A stretch of DNA of 64,000 nucleotides from an uncultured Lachnospiraceae bacterium (GCA_934402055.1 CAKRTC010000003.1:52465-116464); one strand, 5' to 3'. Shown: positions 1 to 8,731, numbered from the stretch's first letter. Notes: generated by a model from the letters alone, not told the origin. Translations and numbers: made by a program.

Positions 1-544
1 GCTGCTTCGCATATTCCGTCCTAAAGAAAAGCGAAGCCGTAGGTATGTTTTCCTTCTTGGAAATGACATCCTCTGCCCTTATCACTCCGCTCCCCGCAAA
101 GGGCTTAAGCTCCGCAACTGTCCTGAATGCTCCGTCCTCGGCGACTATGCCCGCAGCATGACAGCAGAGCGCACACTCGGGATGAGCTTCCATGTAAGCC
201 GCCTGCTTCTTAAGCTTGAGCGGATCCGACCAATAGTCATCGCCCTCGCACATGGCAATGTATTTTCCTCTCGCCCTCGGAAAATTAAATACTCCGCTGA
301 TATTTGAGATGCCCTTGGAATATTGATTTTCCTCCTCATACATTGGCCGCATGATGTCCGGGTATCTCTCGGTATACTCTTTGATTATATCTATGGTATC
401 ATCCGTCGAATGATCGTCATGTATCAGTATCTCTATATCAAAATCTCTTTCCTGCATCAGAAAACTGTCCAGCGCTTCCCTCAGGTACTTTCCGTGGTTA
501 AAGCTAATACAGGATATAGACACAAGGGGCTTATTTGTTTCCAT
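1..544 (-). CDS. Family 2 glycosyltransferase, N-terminal part (runs off window)
   Basis: The reading frame is open from an ATG at 542-544 to the window edge, so only about the first 181 residues are present. The N-terminus shows the GT2 fold: a VSISCISFNHGKYL strand-loop at residues 8-21, an acidic nucleotide-sugar site (IHDDHSTDDT, about 41-50), and GDDYWSDP near 108, the usual metal/donor loop. Family knowledge: such enzymes move sugars from nucleotide donors to cell-wall or capsule acceptors at the cytoplasmic membrane face; the acceptor cannot be told here. The start lies one base past the prfA stop, so it is probably translated by coupling with prfA, an odd partner for a glycosyltransferase. 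Confidence 0.85.
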   Translation of the reverse strand, partial: METNKPLVSISCISFNHGKYLREALDSFLMQERDFDIEILIHDDHSTDDTIDIIKEYTERYPDIMRPMYEEENQYSKGISNISGVFNFPRARGKYIAMCEGDDYWSDPLKLKKQAAYMEAHPECALCCHAAGIVAEDGAFRTVAELKPFAGSGVIRAEDVISKKENIPTASLFFRTEYAKQ

Positions 545-545
545 A

Positions 546-1625
546 TCAGGCTTCCTCCATCTTAGAGAGCTTGGCTGCCTGATCTGCCGTGATCAATGCA
601 TTGATAAGCTCATCCAGATCTCCGTTGATCACCTTATCCAGATTGTAGAGGGTAAGCTTGATCCTGTGATCGGTCACACGGCTCTGCGGGAAATTGTAGG
701 TCCTTATCTTCTCCGAACGGTCACCGCTTCCTATCTGCGAGCGTCGAAGATCAGCCTCCTCATTCTGCTTTTTCTCAAGCTCCATCTCATACAGTCTTGA
801 ACGCAGTATACGCATAGCCTTTTCCTTGTTCTGAAGCTGTGACTTTTCCTCCTGCATATGGATAACTATTCCGGAAGGATAATGTGTAAGTCTGACTGCA
901 GAATCCGTAGTATTGACACACTGTCCTCCGTTGCCCGAGGCTCTGAATACATCCCAGTGTATATCCTTCGAGTCTATAACCACATCCACTTCCTCTGCCT
1001 CCGGCATAACGGCTACCGTTGCCGTGGAGGTATGTATACGTCCTCCGGACTCGGTCTCGGGCACACGCTGTACTCTGTGTACACCGGACTCATACTTAAG
1101 CTTGGAATATGCGCCCTTACCGTCTATCATGAAGGTTATTTCCTTGAAACCTCCTATGCCTATCTCGTTGAAGGAAGCAAGCTCAGTCTTCCAGCCGTTC
1201 TTAAGCGCATAGCTCGTATACATCCTGTAGAGATCCGCAGCAAACAGAGCAGACTCATCTCCACCTACTCCTGCTCTTATCTCCATATAGATATTCTTGT
1301 CGTCATTAGGATCCTTCGGAAGCAGCAATATCTGCAATTCCTTCTCAGACTCTTCAAGCTGTGCTCTCGCTCCCGCAAGCTCCTCCTTAAGCATATCGCG
1401 AAGCTCTGCATCATTTTCATGCTCAAGCATATCTAGAGCCGCCCCGGCATCCTGCTCAGCCTGTTCATAACGCTTATACGCCTCGGTTATAGGCTGAAGC
1501 TCAGCCTGCTCCTTGAGCAGCTTTCTGAATCTCTCGGCATCATCCGCCGCGCCCGGCTCGGCAAGCGCATTCATCAATTCCTCGTAATGTCTGACTATAT
1601 CCTTTATTCTGTCGATTCCGCGCAT
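546..1625 (-). CDS. prfA: Peptide chain release factor 1
   Basis: RF1 recognises UAA and UAG in the ribosomal A site and triggers hydrolysis of peptidyl-tRNA. The protein has the normal 359-residue length. An acidic coiled N-terminal PCRF domain (about 20-100) precedes the codon-recognition domain, where PET at 189-191 occupies the PxT position that marks RF1 rather than RF2 (SPF). The catalytic GGQ is at 233-235, and its glutamine is the methylation target of PrmC, encoded just upstream. It sits 12 nt after prmC and immediately before a glycosyltransferase gene on the same strand. The prmC-prfA pairing is the common Firmicute arrangement. Confidence 0.97.
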   Translation of the reverse strand: MRGIDRIKDIVRHYEELMNALAEPGAADDAERFRKLLKEQAELQPITEAYKRYEQAEQDAGAALDMLEHENDAELRDMLKEELAGARAQLEESEKELQILLLPKDPNDDKNIYMEIRAGVGGDESALFAADLYRMYTSYALKNGWKTELASFNEIGIGGFKEITFMIDGKGAYSKLKYESGVHRVQRVPETESGGRIHTSTATVAVMPEAEEVDVVIDSKDIHWDVFRASGNGGQCVNTTDSAVRLTHYPSGIVIHMQEEKSQLQNKEKAMRILRSRLYEMELEKKQNEEADLRRSQIGSGDRSEKIRTYNFPQSRVTDHRIKLTLYNLDKVINGDLDELINALITADQAAKLSKMEEA

Positions 1626-1637
1626 AAATATCCCTTT

Positions 1638-2528
1638 TTACCGCAAATGTCTTGCGGCAACAACTCTGTCCTTACCCGTAAGGTCGTTTATGACCCTCAC
1701 ACCGGAGAATCCGTTTGCTCTGAGCAATCCGCTCACTGCTTCACCCTGATCGTAGCCTATCTCCAGATAAATGCGTCCTCCCGGCTTAAGTACCTTAGTT
1801 CCCTGCTCCGCTATTATCCTGTAGAAATCAAGGCCGTCCTCTCCTCCGTCAAGTGCCGACATGGGGTCATATTCCCTTACCTCTGTATCAAGCTCTGCTA
1901 TGACAGCTGTTTCTATATAAGGAGGATTAGAAACTATCACATCAAAGCTTCCGTCTATGTCCTTGAACATATCGCTTCGGATAAACTCTATCCCGGCTTT
2001 ATTCAAAGCGGCATTCTCAGCAGCAAGCTTAAGCGCCGCCTCACTTATATCGGAAGCGGTAACTTTTCTATAGCCACCCAGCTTCTTGAGCGCGATTGCA
2101 AGGCAGCCCGATCCCGTACAAAGATCTAAAAGTTCTATATCGGTATCCCTTTCCTCACCCAGCACTGTCTCGGCAAGAGTCTCCGTGTCTTGTCTCGGTA
2201 TGAGCACATCAGAATTCACCTTAAAATCAAATCCCATAAAGGAGGCTGTGCCAAGTATATGCTGCAAAGGTATGTGCTTGGATCTTCTTTCTATATATTC
2301 GTCAAAGCTTATCCTTGCTCCGCAGTCTCCCGGACAAAACTCCCTGTCCGCAGGCTCTGCTCCGCCATCTGCCCCGGTGCATATCGTCCTGTTAAGCTCT
2401 GCAAGAAGCTCTGCCGCTGTCTTGCCGTATGCCTTCATCAACAATTGTCTCGCATCAAACTCGGCATTATCCACACCGGCCTTATTCAGTTTTTCCGTGC
2501 CCTCTGCGAGCAAATCTCTCAGCTTCAT
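1638..2528 (-). CDS. prmC: Release factor glutamine N5-methyltransferase
   Basis: PrmC methylates the GGQ glutamine of release factors using S-adenosylmethionine. The Rossmann SAM motif LLDLCTGSG is at 133-141 and the N-glutamine/adenine methyltransferase signature NPPY at 201-204. The helical N-terminal substrate domain is present but carries an extra stretch of roughly 25 residues (about 50-73, rich in Gly, Asp and Cys) before the conserved PLQHILG segment; I read this as a lineage-specific loop. At 296 residues it is slightly longer than the family norm. It lies 3 nt after the DUF1385 gene and 12 nt before its substrate gene prfA, which indicates one operon. Confidence 0.95.
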   Translation of the reverse strand: MKLRDLLAEGTEKLNKAGVDNAEFDARQLLMKAYGKTAAELLAELNRTICTGADGGAEPADREFCPGDCGARISFDEYIERRSKHIPLQHILGTASFMGFDFKVNSDVLIPRQDTETLAETVLGEERDTDIELLDLCTGSGCLAIALKKLGGYRKVTASDISEAALKLAAENAALNKAGIEFIRSDMFKDIDGSFDVIVSNPPYIETAVIAELDTEVREYDPMSALDGGEDGLDFYRIIAEQGTKVLKPGGRIYLEIGYDQGEAVSGLLRANGFSGVRVINDLTGKDRVVAARHLR

Positions 2529-2531
2529 AAT

Positions 2532-3533
2532 TTATGTATCGGCCTTATCCTTATGTCTTGCGCCTGCTTTTATCAGGAGCTCCTTTCCCAAGGCATCCGG
2601 ACCGTCGGGAAACTCCTCTTTCTGATAGGCTCTCCAGTCGAATATCGCATTTACGGCAGCTATAGCAACCTCTATCATACTGTCGTCCGGCTCATAGGTC
2701 GTAAGTCCCTGCATCCACATTCCGGGACGTGACAATATATCGACTAACTTTGATTCGCTCCTTCCTGCTATCCTTAAGAATTCATAGCTCACGCCTGCAA
2801 TAACCGGCAGCAAAACTATGCGCGAAAGCAGTCTGTATATTGGAGAATCGAATCTTACGACCATGAAGAACAGTATGCTTATTATCATTACTATAACTAT
2901 GAAGCTCGTTCCGCAGCGCTTGTGTTCCTTGGAGGACACTGCGACATTATCGACATTAAGCTCCATTCCGTGCTCTAAGCAGTTGATGCATTTATGCTCT
3001 GCACCGTGATACATAAAGGTGCGTCTTATATCCTCGGTCTTTGATATTAGCTTGATATATATAATGAATATCATGACTCTGATAAGACCCTCAAGGAGAG
3101 CGATAAGCGTATCAGAGACGATAAGCTTCTTCAGCACGCCTGCGATAGCAAGAGGAAGCCACATAAATACTACCATTGCTATGATCACCGACAACACAAG
3201 AGATACTGTCATTATCAGCTTATCCAGCTTATCACCGAAGGTCTTCTCGAGCCATTGCTCGAACTTGCCCGGTTCCTCTCCCTCGTCATCCTCATAAAAC
3301 GAAGCCGAGAACATAAGAGTCTTCATACCGACTATGAGAGATTCGGCAAAGCTGAAGCTTCCTCTGATAAAAGGGAGCGATGCTATCTTATATCTTGAAG
3401 TCAGAGGCACTCTCTCCGTCACCTCGACAGCTATCTCACCGTCAGGCTTACGCACGGCAACAGAATATCTGTCACCGTTCCTCATCATAATTCCTTCAAT
3501 AACCGCCTGTCCTCCGATACCGCTGTATTTCAT
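2532..3533 (-). CDS. DUF1385 (YqhQ-like) multispanning membrane protein
   Basis: The start GIGGQAVIEGIMMRNGDRY is the hallmark N-terminus of the DUF1385 family. Hydrophobic segments near residues 108-135, 143-162, 208-228 and 234-255 predict about four membrane spans. A conserved patch between them, YHGAEHKCINCLEHG (about 174-188), is rich in His and Cys, and could bind a metal, though this is only inference. The biochemical function is not established. Its position between rpmE and prmC-prfA is conserved in many Clostridia and bacilli, which suggests a housekeeping link, but I see nothing in the sequence that specifies it. Confidence 0.9.
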   Translation of the reverse strand: MKYSGIGGQAVIEGIMMRNGDRYSVAVRKPDGEIAVEVTERVPLTSRYKIASLPFIRGSFSFAESLIVGMKTLMFSASFYEDDEGEEPGKFEQWLEKTFGDKLDKLIMTVSLVLSVIIAMVVFMWLPLAIAGVLKKLIVSDTLIALLEGLIRVMIFIIYIKLISKTEDIRRTFMYHGAEHKCINCLEHGMELNVDNVAVSSKEHKRCGTSFIVIVMIISILFFMVVRFDSPIYRLLSRIVLLPVIAGVSYEFLRIAGRSESKLVDILSRPGMWMQGLTTYEPDDSMIEVAIAAVNAIFDWRAYQKEEFPDGPDALGKELLIKAGARHKDKADT

Positions 3534-3562
3534 CTGCTCTCCTCAAACATATCAATATCCAT

Positions 3563-3596
3563 ATACAAAAGGATCGGACTGCAACAGCCCGATCCC
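3563..3596 (-). terminator. Hairpin in the rpmE-DUF1385 gap
   Basis: On the minus strand GGATCGGGCTG and CAGTCCGATCC form an 8-10 bp stem with a very short loop, followed by TTTTGTATATGG. It is a plausible intrinsic terminator, or attenuator, ending most rpmE transcripts before the DUF1385-prmC-prfA genes. Confidence 0.65.
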
Positions 3597-3618
3597 CTCA
3601 ATGTCTGTGAAACTAAAA

Positions 3619-3819
3619 TTATCTAACACCGTACTTCTTGTTGAATGCTTCAACACGTCCTCTTGCTGCAGATGCCTTCTCCTTACCTGTGTAGAACGGA
3701 TGGCACTTTGAGCAAATCTCGACTGTGATAGAAGGTCTTGTTGAACCTGTTGTGAATGTGTTGCCGCAATGGCATGTTACTGTTGCCTGATAGTACTTTG
3801 GCTGAACTTCTGCTCTCAT
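3619..3819 (-). CDS. rpmE: 50S ribosomal protein bL31, zinc-binding form
   Basis: This 66-residue protein has the bL31 signature [11 protein letters not shown] and an [12 protein letters not shown] tail. Four cysteines at 16, 18, 36 and 39 (CHC...CSKC) make it the zinc-containing C+ form, not the zinc-free paralogue that replaces it in zinc starvation. bL31 sits at the intersubunit bridge on the central protuberance. It is monocistronic or leads the prmC-prfA operon through the hairpin downstream. A good sigma-A promoter and a structured leader of about 108 nt lie upstream, compatible with autoregulation by the protein. Confidence 0.97.
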   Translation of the reverse strand: MRAEVQPKYYQATVTCHCGNTFTTGSTRPSITVEICSKCHPFYTGKEKASAARGRVEAFNKKYGVR

Positions 3820-3822
3820 GAT

Positions 3823-3928
3823 ATTATACCTTTCTTTTAAATCAGCGATTACCGACCGCCGATAGTTTTGTCGTGAGAAGCCCCACGAATATTTTCAATA
3901 ATAACGGAAATAACTCCGTAAAACAAGC
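3823..3928 (-). promoter_or_regulatory. Structured 5' leader of rpmE
   Basis: The predicted leader holds two hairpins on the minus strand: ACGGA/TCCGT and TCGTG/CACGA around a GGGCTTCT loop. Autoregulatory L31 leaders are known in several bacterial phyla; whether this one belongs to a known class needs a covariance-model scan. The rest of the 305-nt gap to the divergent dehydrogenase gene is AT-rich and shows no gene. Confidence 0.45.
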
Positions 3929-3934
3929 TGTGTA

Positions 3935-3963
3935 AGTATATCATATCCTCATATAGTATGCAA
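3935..3963 (-). promoter_or_regulatory. Sigma-A promoter for rpmE
   Basis: On the minus strand TTGCAT and TATACT are separated by exactly 17 nt. The predicted start is near 3928. Confidence 0.8.
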
Positions 3964-4031
3964 GCATTTTGATTTTGCTTTTTTTCACGTACTTTTTTTG
4001 TATTTCACTGTGCATTTTTACCAAATATTGA

Positions 4032-4097
4032 TATAATCAAACACGTTAAGTTTGGGAGAAGATTATGAAGGGTTAGGGGTATACCCTTCGATTTTTG
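4032..4097 (+). promoter_or_regulatory. -10 box and attenuator-like leader of the sugar-acid cassette
   Basis: A TATAAT at 4032-4037 (no clear -35) is followed by GGGAG and a three-codon ORF at 4065-4076 (ATG AAG GGT TAG). This ORF enters a GAAGGG/CCCTTC hairpin (4067-4089) with a downstream T-rich stretch, before the true gene start at 4125. The layout resembles a small attenuator; function is inferred only. Confidence 0.35.
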
Positions 4098-4124
4098 TGT
4101 GAACAAGAGAAAGGATCATTTAAG

Positions 4125-5009
4125 ATGAGAGTAGGTTTTGTAGGACTCGGTATCATGGGCAATCCCATGTGTAAGCATATACTTAAGGCAGGCTTCGAGC
4201 TGTCTGTCAATGCACTTGACGAGAAGGTAGTTCAGGAATTCGTTGCACTCGGTGCAAATTGCGGAAGCTACGCAGATCTCGGCAAGGAATGTGATGTTGT
4301 TATGGTAATGGTACCCACCGGTGCTATCTCCAAGGAAGTCATGTTCGGCGAGAACGGTGTTGCTTCAACAGCTAAGCCTGGTACCGTGCTTGTTGATTTA
4401 AGCTCTGTTACACCTATCGAATCCCAGGAATGTTACAAGCTTGCAAAGGAGAAAGGACTTATGTTCCTTGATGCTCCGGTTTCAGGCGGAGAGCCTAAGG
4501 CTGTGGACGGAACACTTGCTACCATGGTCGGCGGAGATCAGGAAGCCTTCGATATCGCTAAGCCGGTACTCGATGCATTCTCAAGCTCGGTTCTTCTGGT
4601 AGGAGATTCGGGTGCAGGTTCAACAGCAAAGCTTGTTAACCAGATCATAGTCAACAACAACATTGCTATCGTAGGTGAAGCATTTACCTTTGCTGCCAAG
4701 ACAGGTGTAGATCCTGTCAAGGTATATGAGGCTATCAGAGGCGGACTCGCAGGCAGCTGCGTACTCGATGCCAAGCTTCCTATGATGGTTGCACGTAACT
4801 TCGTCCCGGGTGGTACCGTTAAGGTCAACCACAAGGACATCACCAATGTACTAAAGACTGCTCATCAGATCGAGTGCCCTGTTCCGTATACAGCTCAGCT
4901 CTTTGAGATCCTTCAGACTCTCAAGGTTCACGGACACTTCATGGATGATCAGTCAAGCTATGTTACTTATTTCGAGAGTCTTGCAGACGTCGAGGTTAAG
5001 AGCAAATAA
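4125..5009 (+). CDS. 3-hydroxyisobutyrate / tartronate-semialdehyde reductase family dehydrogenase (GarR/LtnD-like)
   Basis: This NAD(P)-dependent beta-hydroxyacid dehydrogenase has 294 residues, the family norm. The N-terminus has the dinucleotide-binding GLGIMGNPM. DAPVSGGEPKAVDGTLA (about 117-133) is the substrate-binding motif, and KLVNQIIVNNNI (about 169-180) holds the catalytic Lys-x-x-x-Asn. I start at ATG 4125, preceded by AGAAAGGA, rather than an upstream TTG. It is followed by a hairpin, then by a four-carbon acid sugar kinase and a class II aldolase. Close relatives reduce tartronate semialdehyde or oxidise threonate/erythronate. The kinase neighbour favours a sugar-acid role, but the exact substrate cannot be read from sequence. 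Confidence 0.88.
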   Translation: MRVGFVGLGIMGNPMCKHILKAGFELSVNALDEKVVQEFVALGANCGSYADLGKECDVVMVMVPTGAISKEVMFGENGVASTAKPGTVLVDLSSVTPIESQECYKLAKEKGLMFLDAPVSGGEPKAVDGTLATMVGGDQEAFDIAKPVLDAFSSSVLLVGDSGAGSTAKLVNQIIVNNNIAIVGEAFTFAAKTGVDPVKVYEAIRGGLAGSCVLDAKLPMMVARNFVPGGTVKVNHKDITNVLKTAHQIECPVPYTAQLFEILQTLKVHGHFMDDQSSYVTYFESLADVEVKSK

Positions 5010-5040
5010 TCATTTTCTAAGTAATTAATTATGAACCGAC

Positions 5041-5118
5041 AAATGCCGAACACTTTAAGTTTCCATATCAATATATGAATGGAAGCAAGTGCTTCGGCAT
5101 TTTATTGTGTTTTTTTTA
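5041..5118 (+). terminator. Long hairpin with T-tract after the dehydrogenase gene
   Basis: AATGCCGAA...CACTT pairs with AAGTG...TTCGGCATT (one bulge), with an inner TTCCAT/ATGGAA stem, then TTTATTGTG and eight Ts. It is a strong terminator, but the kinase start lies only about 13 nt beyond, so it probably sets expression of the two downstream genes as partial read-through or attenuation. Confidence 0.8.
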
Positions 5119-5130
5119 ACGAGGTGTGAA

Positions 5131-6552
5131 ATGCGTCTTAGTGCTGATGTAGTAAACAATTATAAACCGATCGATGAGGAATACATGAACGTTCTCCTCA
5201 GTGAAGAGATCGCCAAAAATCCCAAGAAGATAATAGTTCTTGACGACGATCCGACAGGTGTGCAGACCGTACATGATATTGCTGTATATACTCATTGGGA
5301 TAAGGACAGCATCAGACAGGGTTTTGCCGAGGAAAGACATATCTTCTTTATCCTCACAAACTCAAGAGCATTTACCGAAGAACAGACGATCAAGGCTCAT
5401 AATGAGATCGCCGATGTTATCGAAGAGGTATCCAAGGAGACAGGCATAGAGTATATCATCATCAGCCGCGGAGACAGCATACTGCGCGGACACTGGCCTC
5501 TCGAGACAGAGATCCTCAGAGACAGCTTTGAAAAGCATACAGGCAAAAAAGTCGACGGTGAGATAATGTGTCCTTTCTTCAAAGAGGGAGGCAGACTCAC
5601 CATTGATAATGTTCACTATGTGCGTTACGGTGATGAGCTCGTATCAGCCAACGAGACAGAGTTCGCCAAGGACAAGACTTTCGGCTATTCCGCAGAGACT
5701 CTTCCGGGCTATGTCGAGGAAAAAACTCACGGCCGCTACAAGGCTTCGGATGTTGTCTGTATCTCACTTGAGGATATCCATGATATGAACATCGACAAGA
5801 TCGAGTCCCAGCTCATGGGTGTGACCGGTTTTAATAAGGTAGTTGTAAATGCCATCTCCCGTAAGGATGTCAAAGTCTTTTGCGTCGCTCTCTACAGAGC
5901 CATGGCAAAGGGCAAGACCTTCATGTTCCGTTCAGCCGCAGCCTTTGTCAAGGTATTTGCCAATATCAAGCTGCAGCCGTTCCTTACACGTGAGCAGATG
6001 ATATTTGACAATTCCGCAAACGGAGGAATAATAGTAGTCGGTTCCCATACCAACAAGACAAGTGAGCAGCTTGAGCATTTAAAGGAAATCAAGGATATCG
6101 AATTTATTGAGCTTAACGCAAATCTTGTCAAGGATGATGAGGCTTTTCAGGCTGAATTTGAGCGCTGTCTGAAATTAGAGGAGAAATACATCTCCGAGGG
6201 TAAGACCGTCTGCTGCTATACCACACGTGCACTTATCACCGCCGACACAGGCAATAAGGAGGATGAGTTAAGACTTGCAGTCAAGATCTCCGACGCCGTT
6301 CAGAATCTTGTAGGCAAGCTCAATGTAAGACCTGCCTTTGTTATCGCAAAGGGCGGCATTACATCCAGTGATATAGGAGTCAAGGCTCTCGGAGTTATGC
6401 GTGCCTATGTGCTCGGACAGATAGGTCCAGGTATCCCGGTATGGCAGACCGGCAAGCGCAGCAAGTGGCCGGGTATCCCTTATGTTATATTCCCGGGTAA
6501 TGTCGGAGAAGCCGATACGCTTAAGGAAATGACACAGAAGCTCCTTGGCTGA
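5131..6552 (+). CDS. Four-carbon acid sugar kinase family protein (DUF1537)
   Basis: The protein carries the family's N-terminal DDDPTGVQT motif (about residues 38-46, the sugar-acid site) and a C-terminal nucleotide-binding half with AKGGITSSDIG and FPGNVGEADTL. Characterised DUF1537 members phosphorylate 3-oxo-tetronate or D-threonate/erythronate with ATP. Start is at ATG 5131 behind GAGGTG; an in-frame TTG 42 nt upstream lies inside the terminator and is unlikely. The 473-residue length is slightly above the usual 420-460. It overlaps no neighbour, and the aldolase starts 25 nt later. Together with the dehydrogenase it implies oxidation, phosphorylation and cleavage of a C4 or longer sugar acid. 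Confidence 0.88.
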   Translation: MRLSADVVNNYKPIDEEYMNVLLSEEIAKNPKKIIVLDDDPTGVQTVHDIAVYTHWDKDSIRQGFAEERHIFFILTNSRAFTEEQTIKAHNEIADVIEEVSKETGIEYIIISRGDSILRGHWPLETEILRDSFEKHTGKKVDGEIMCPFFKEGGRLTIDNVHYVRYGDELVSANETEFAKDKTFGYSAETLPGYVEEKTHGRYKASDVVCISLEDIHDMNIDKIESQLMGVTGFNKVVVNAISRKDVKVFCVALYRAMAKGKTFMFRSAAAFVKVFANIKLQPFLTREQMIFDNSANGGIIVVGSHTNKTSEQLEHLKEIKDIEFIELNANLVKDDEAFQAEFERCLKLEEKYISEGKTVCCYTTRALITADTGNKEDELRLAVKISDAVQNLVGKLNVRPAFVIAKGGITSSDIGVKALGVMRAYVLGQIGPGIPVWQTGKRSKWPGIPYVIFPGNVGEADTLKEMTQKLLG

Positions 6553-6577
6553 ACATTTACAATACAGAGGAAAATAT

Positions 6578-7417
6578 ATGTACGTTAATTTTCGTAATAT
6601 GCTTAAGGAAGCCTACAGCTCACATCAGGCTATAGGCTCCTTTAACTGGTACAACTTTGAGACACTTGCAGGCATAGCAGACGCAGCCGAAAAGCTTCAG
6701 TCTCCTGTAATAGTCTCCTTCGGAGCAAAGTATCTCAGCAATATGTCGCTTGAGACTGCTGTCGCCCTTACCAAAGCTGTTGCAAAGGAGCATTCCGTTC
6801 CGATATGTCTCCATCTCGATCATTGCAGCGATAAGCTCACAGTACTTAAAGCTATAGACCTGGGCTTCGGTTCGGTCATGTACGACGGAAGCAAGCTTTC
6901 CTTTGATGATAATGTAATGAACACCAAGGAAATCTGCGATATCGCTCATGACAGCAACGTTACTGTTGAGGCAGAGTTAGGTTCTCTTGCCGCAAGTGAA
7001 AGCTCCCATGAGGGCAGCGCCGACGATAAAGAGATCTACACCTCGGCTGAGGATGCGGCAAAATTCATACGCTATACCGGCGTGGATGCTCTTGCGGTAT
7101 CAATAGGTACAGTACACGGCATGTACAAGGGAACTCCGAATATTCGTACAGACATACTTGCCGAGATCAATGAAGCCACAGGTATCCCTCTCGTACTCCA
7201 CGGAGGCAGCGGCACTCCCGAGGACAAGCTTATCGAGTGTATCAATTGCGGCATCTCCAAGATCAATGTCAACACCGAGATCTCCGAATACGTCATCTCA
7301 CGTACCCGCGACTACCTCGAGACCGAGCATCCTCACTATTCCGTACTTTCCCTTAAGCAGCGTGAATGGGCACAGGAAGTCGTTGAGAAATACATCAGAC
7401 TGTTTGAAAATAATTAA
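6578..7417 (+). CDS. Class II zinc-dependent aldolase (FbaA/KbaY/GatY superfamily)
   Basis: Zinc and substrate motifs of class II ketose-bisphosphate aldolases are present: HLDHC (first His ligand and catalytic Asp), VEAELG, SIGTVHGMYKG (His ligand) and LHGGSG (last His ligand), ending in KINVNTEI. The start ATG at 6578 has CAGAGG 7 nt before; an in-frame upstream ATG overlapping the kinase lacks such a site. Length, 279 residues, fits tagatose/fructose-bisphosphate aldolases of the short type. Paired with a DUF1537 kinase it probably cleaves a phosphorylated keto-acid or ketose to DHAP or a related triose. In the well-known threonate pathways the third enzyme is an AraD-like decarboxylase, so this replacement is worth noting. 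Confidence 0.88.
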   Translation: MYVNFRNMLKEAYSSHQAIGSFNWYNFETLAGIADAAEKLQSPVIVSFGAKYLSNMSLETAVALTKAVAKEHSVPICLHLDHCSDKLTVLKAIDLGFGSVMYDGSKLSFDDNVMNTKEICDIAHDSNVTVEAELGSLAASESSHEGSADDKEIYTSAEDAAKFIRYTGVDALAVSIGTVHGMYKGTPNIRTDILAEINEATGIPLVLHGGSGTPEDKLIECINCGISKINVNTEISEYVISRTRDYLETEHPHYSVLSLKQREWAQEVVEKYIRLFENN

Positions 7418-7427
7418 AGCTTAAAAC

Positions 7428-7462
7428 TTGAGCTCCGACAGATCCTTTCTGCCGGAGCTCAA
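7428..7462. terminator. Terminator between convergent genes
   Basis: TTGAGCTCCG and CGGAGCTCAA form a perfect 10-bp stem around a 15-nt loop. It lies between the plus-strand aldolase and the minus-strand ATPase, with A/T runs on both flanks, so it may act on both. Confidence 0.8.
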
Positions 7463-7477
7463 AATCATTCTAAAAAA

Positions 7478-8731
7478 CTATAGATCAAGACTATTAGGAT
7501 TTAGCAGGAAATCTATGATATCCATAACAACAATTCCCTTTTCATTGCGCCACAGCTTGATCCTGTCCTTCACTACAATGATTTTTTTGAAAGAATCGTC
7601 AATACGAACCAGTGAATTTTGCTCCTGCTCCATTTTATCCCGGTCAGGAATCGCAAATGCAGATTGAATATAGTATCTGCGACTGCCCAGATTGCAGACA
7701 AAATCGACCTCCAATCTCTTGCGTACAGCTTTCCCTTCTTCATTTTTTTCTGAGTGTTCCACAACACCCACATCTACGTTAAATCCTCTGACGAGAAGCT
7801 CATTGTAGATAATGTTTTCCATGATATGATTTTCTTCCTGCTGGCGGAAATTGAGCTGTGCATTACGAAGCCCTACGTCAGTAAAGTAATACTTATACGG
7901 TGAAGCAATATACCGCTTGCCTTTGATGTCATACCGTTCTGCCTTGCTGATAAAAAAAGCATCCAGTAGATATCCGATATATGTTCCAATCGTTTTATCG
8001 CTGACAGGAATACCATTGCTGCTGAATGTATTCGCAAGCTTTGTCGGATTTGTCAGTGATCCTACCGCAGATGCCAAAAAATTAAGCAGCGCAGACATAA
8101 CATTATCTCCGCGCAGATTATGGCGGTTTTCAATATCCTTCAGATACAGCTCCTGACAGAGAGTTGTCAGGTATCCGGACTTCAACTCATCGGTTTTCCT
8201 GCTGAGAATCTGTGGCAGCCCGCCATAGGTATAATAATCAAACCATGCATCATACTTATCGCCCGAATACGCCGAAACATACTCTGAAAAGGAAAGCGGA
8301 TACACGCGCACTTCGTCTCCTCGCCCCCGAAACTCCGTAAGGACATCCGAAGAAAGAAATTTGGAATTGCTTCCGGTCACATAAATGTCCACATTATCCC
8401 GCCGGTTCAGTCCGTTAAGTACCGCTTCAAATTTTTCACACAGCTGAACCTCATCCAAAAACACATACCACATATTATCGTCCGTAATTCGTTCTTTGAT
8501 GTAGGCACTCAGTTTCTTGCTGTCATGAAGTTCCTCGAAGTCATCGTCATCCAGCGGAATGGTTATAATTCTGGACGATTCCACACCGGATTCAATCAGA
8601 TATTGATAATAAAGTTTAAACAGAAGATATGATTTTCCGCATCGGCGAATACCGGTGACGACCTTTATCATGCCGTTTTCTCTTCGTTCTATCAGTCGGT
8701 TCAGATACAAGTCTCGCCTGATTTGTTCCAT
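7478..8731 (-). CDS. AAA-family ATPase with DUF4143 domain
   Basis: The N-terminal ATPase has Walker A GIRRCGKS and Walker B YVFLDEVQ, with a sensor-like VTGSNSKFLSSD. A winged-helix region and the DUF4143 C-terminal domain (HIMENIIYNELLVRGF, then a restriction-endonuclease-like LEVDFVCN) follow. Such proteins are widespread single-gene accessory ATPases with no settled role; defence, addiction or DNA repair have been proposed. I start at ATG 8731, preceded by GAGGAG, dropping 14 residues of a longer frame. Codon use and lower GC differ from the flanking operons, and it stands alone between two terminators, suggesting horizontal acquisition. Confidence 0.88.
   Translation of the reverse strand: MEQIRRDLYLNRLIERRENGMIKVVTGIRRCGKSYLLFKLYYQYLIESGVESSRIITIPLDDDDFEELHDSKKLSAYIKERITDDNMWYVFLDEVQLCEKFEAVLNGLNRRDNVDIYVTGSNSKFLSSDVLTEFRGRGDEVRVYPLSFSEYVSAYSGDKYDAWFDYYTYGGLPQILSRKTDELKSGYLTTLCQELYLKDIENRHNLRGDNVMSALLNFLASAVGSLTNPTKLANTFSSNGIPVSDKTIGTYIGYLLDAFFISKAERYDIKGKRYIASPYKYYFTDVGLRNAQLNFRQQEENHIMENIIYNELLVRGFNVDVGVVEHSEKNEEGKAVRKRLEVDFVCNLGSRRYYIQSAFAIPDRDKMEQEQNSLVRIDDSFKKIIVVKDRIKLWRNEKGIVVMDIIDFLLNPNSLDL

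Noticed and set aside
858..1436. Plus-strand frames opposite prfA
   Set aside because: Shadow of prfA; no start signals and no recognisable motifs.
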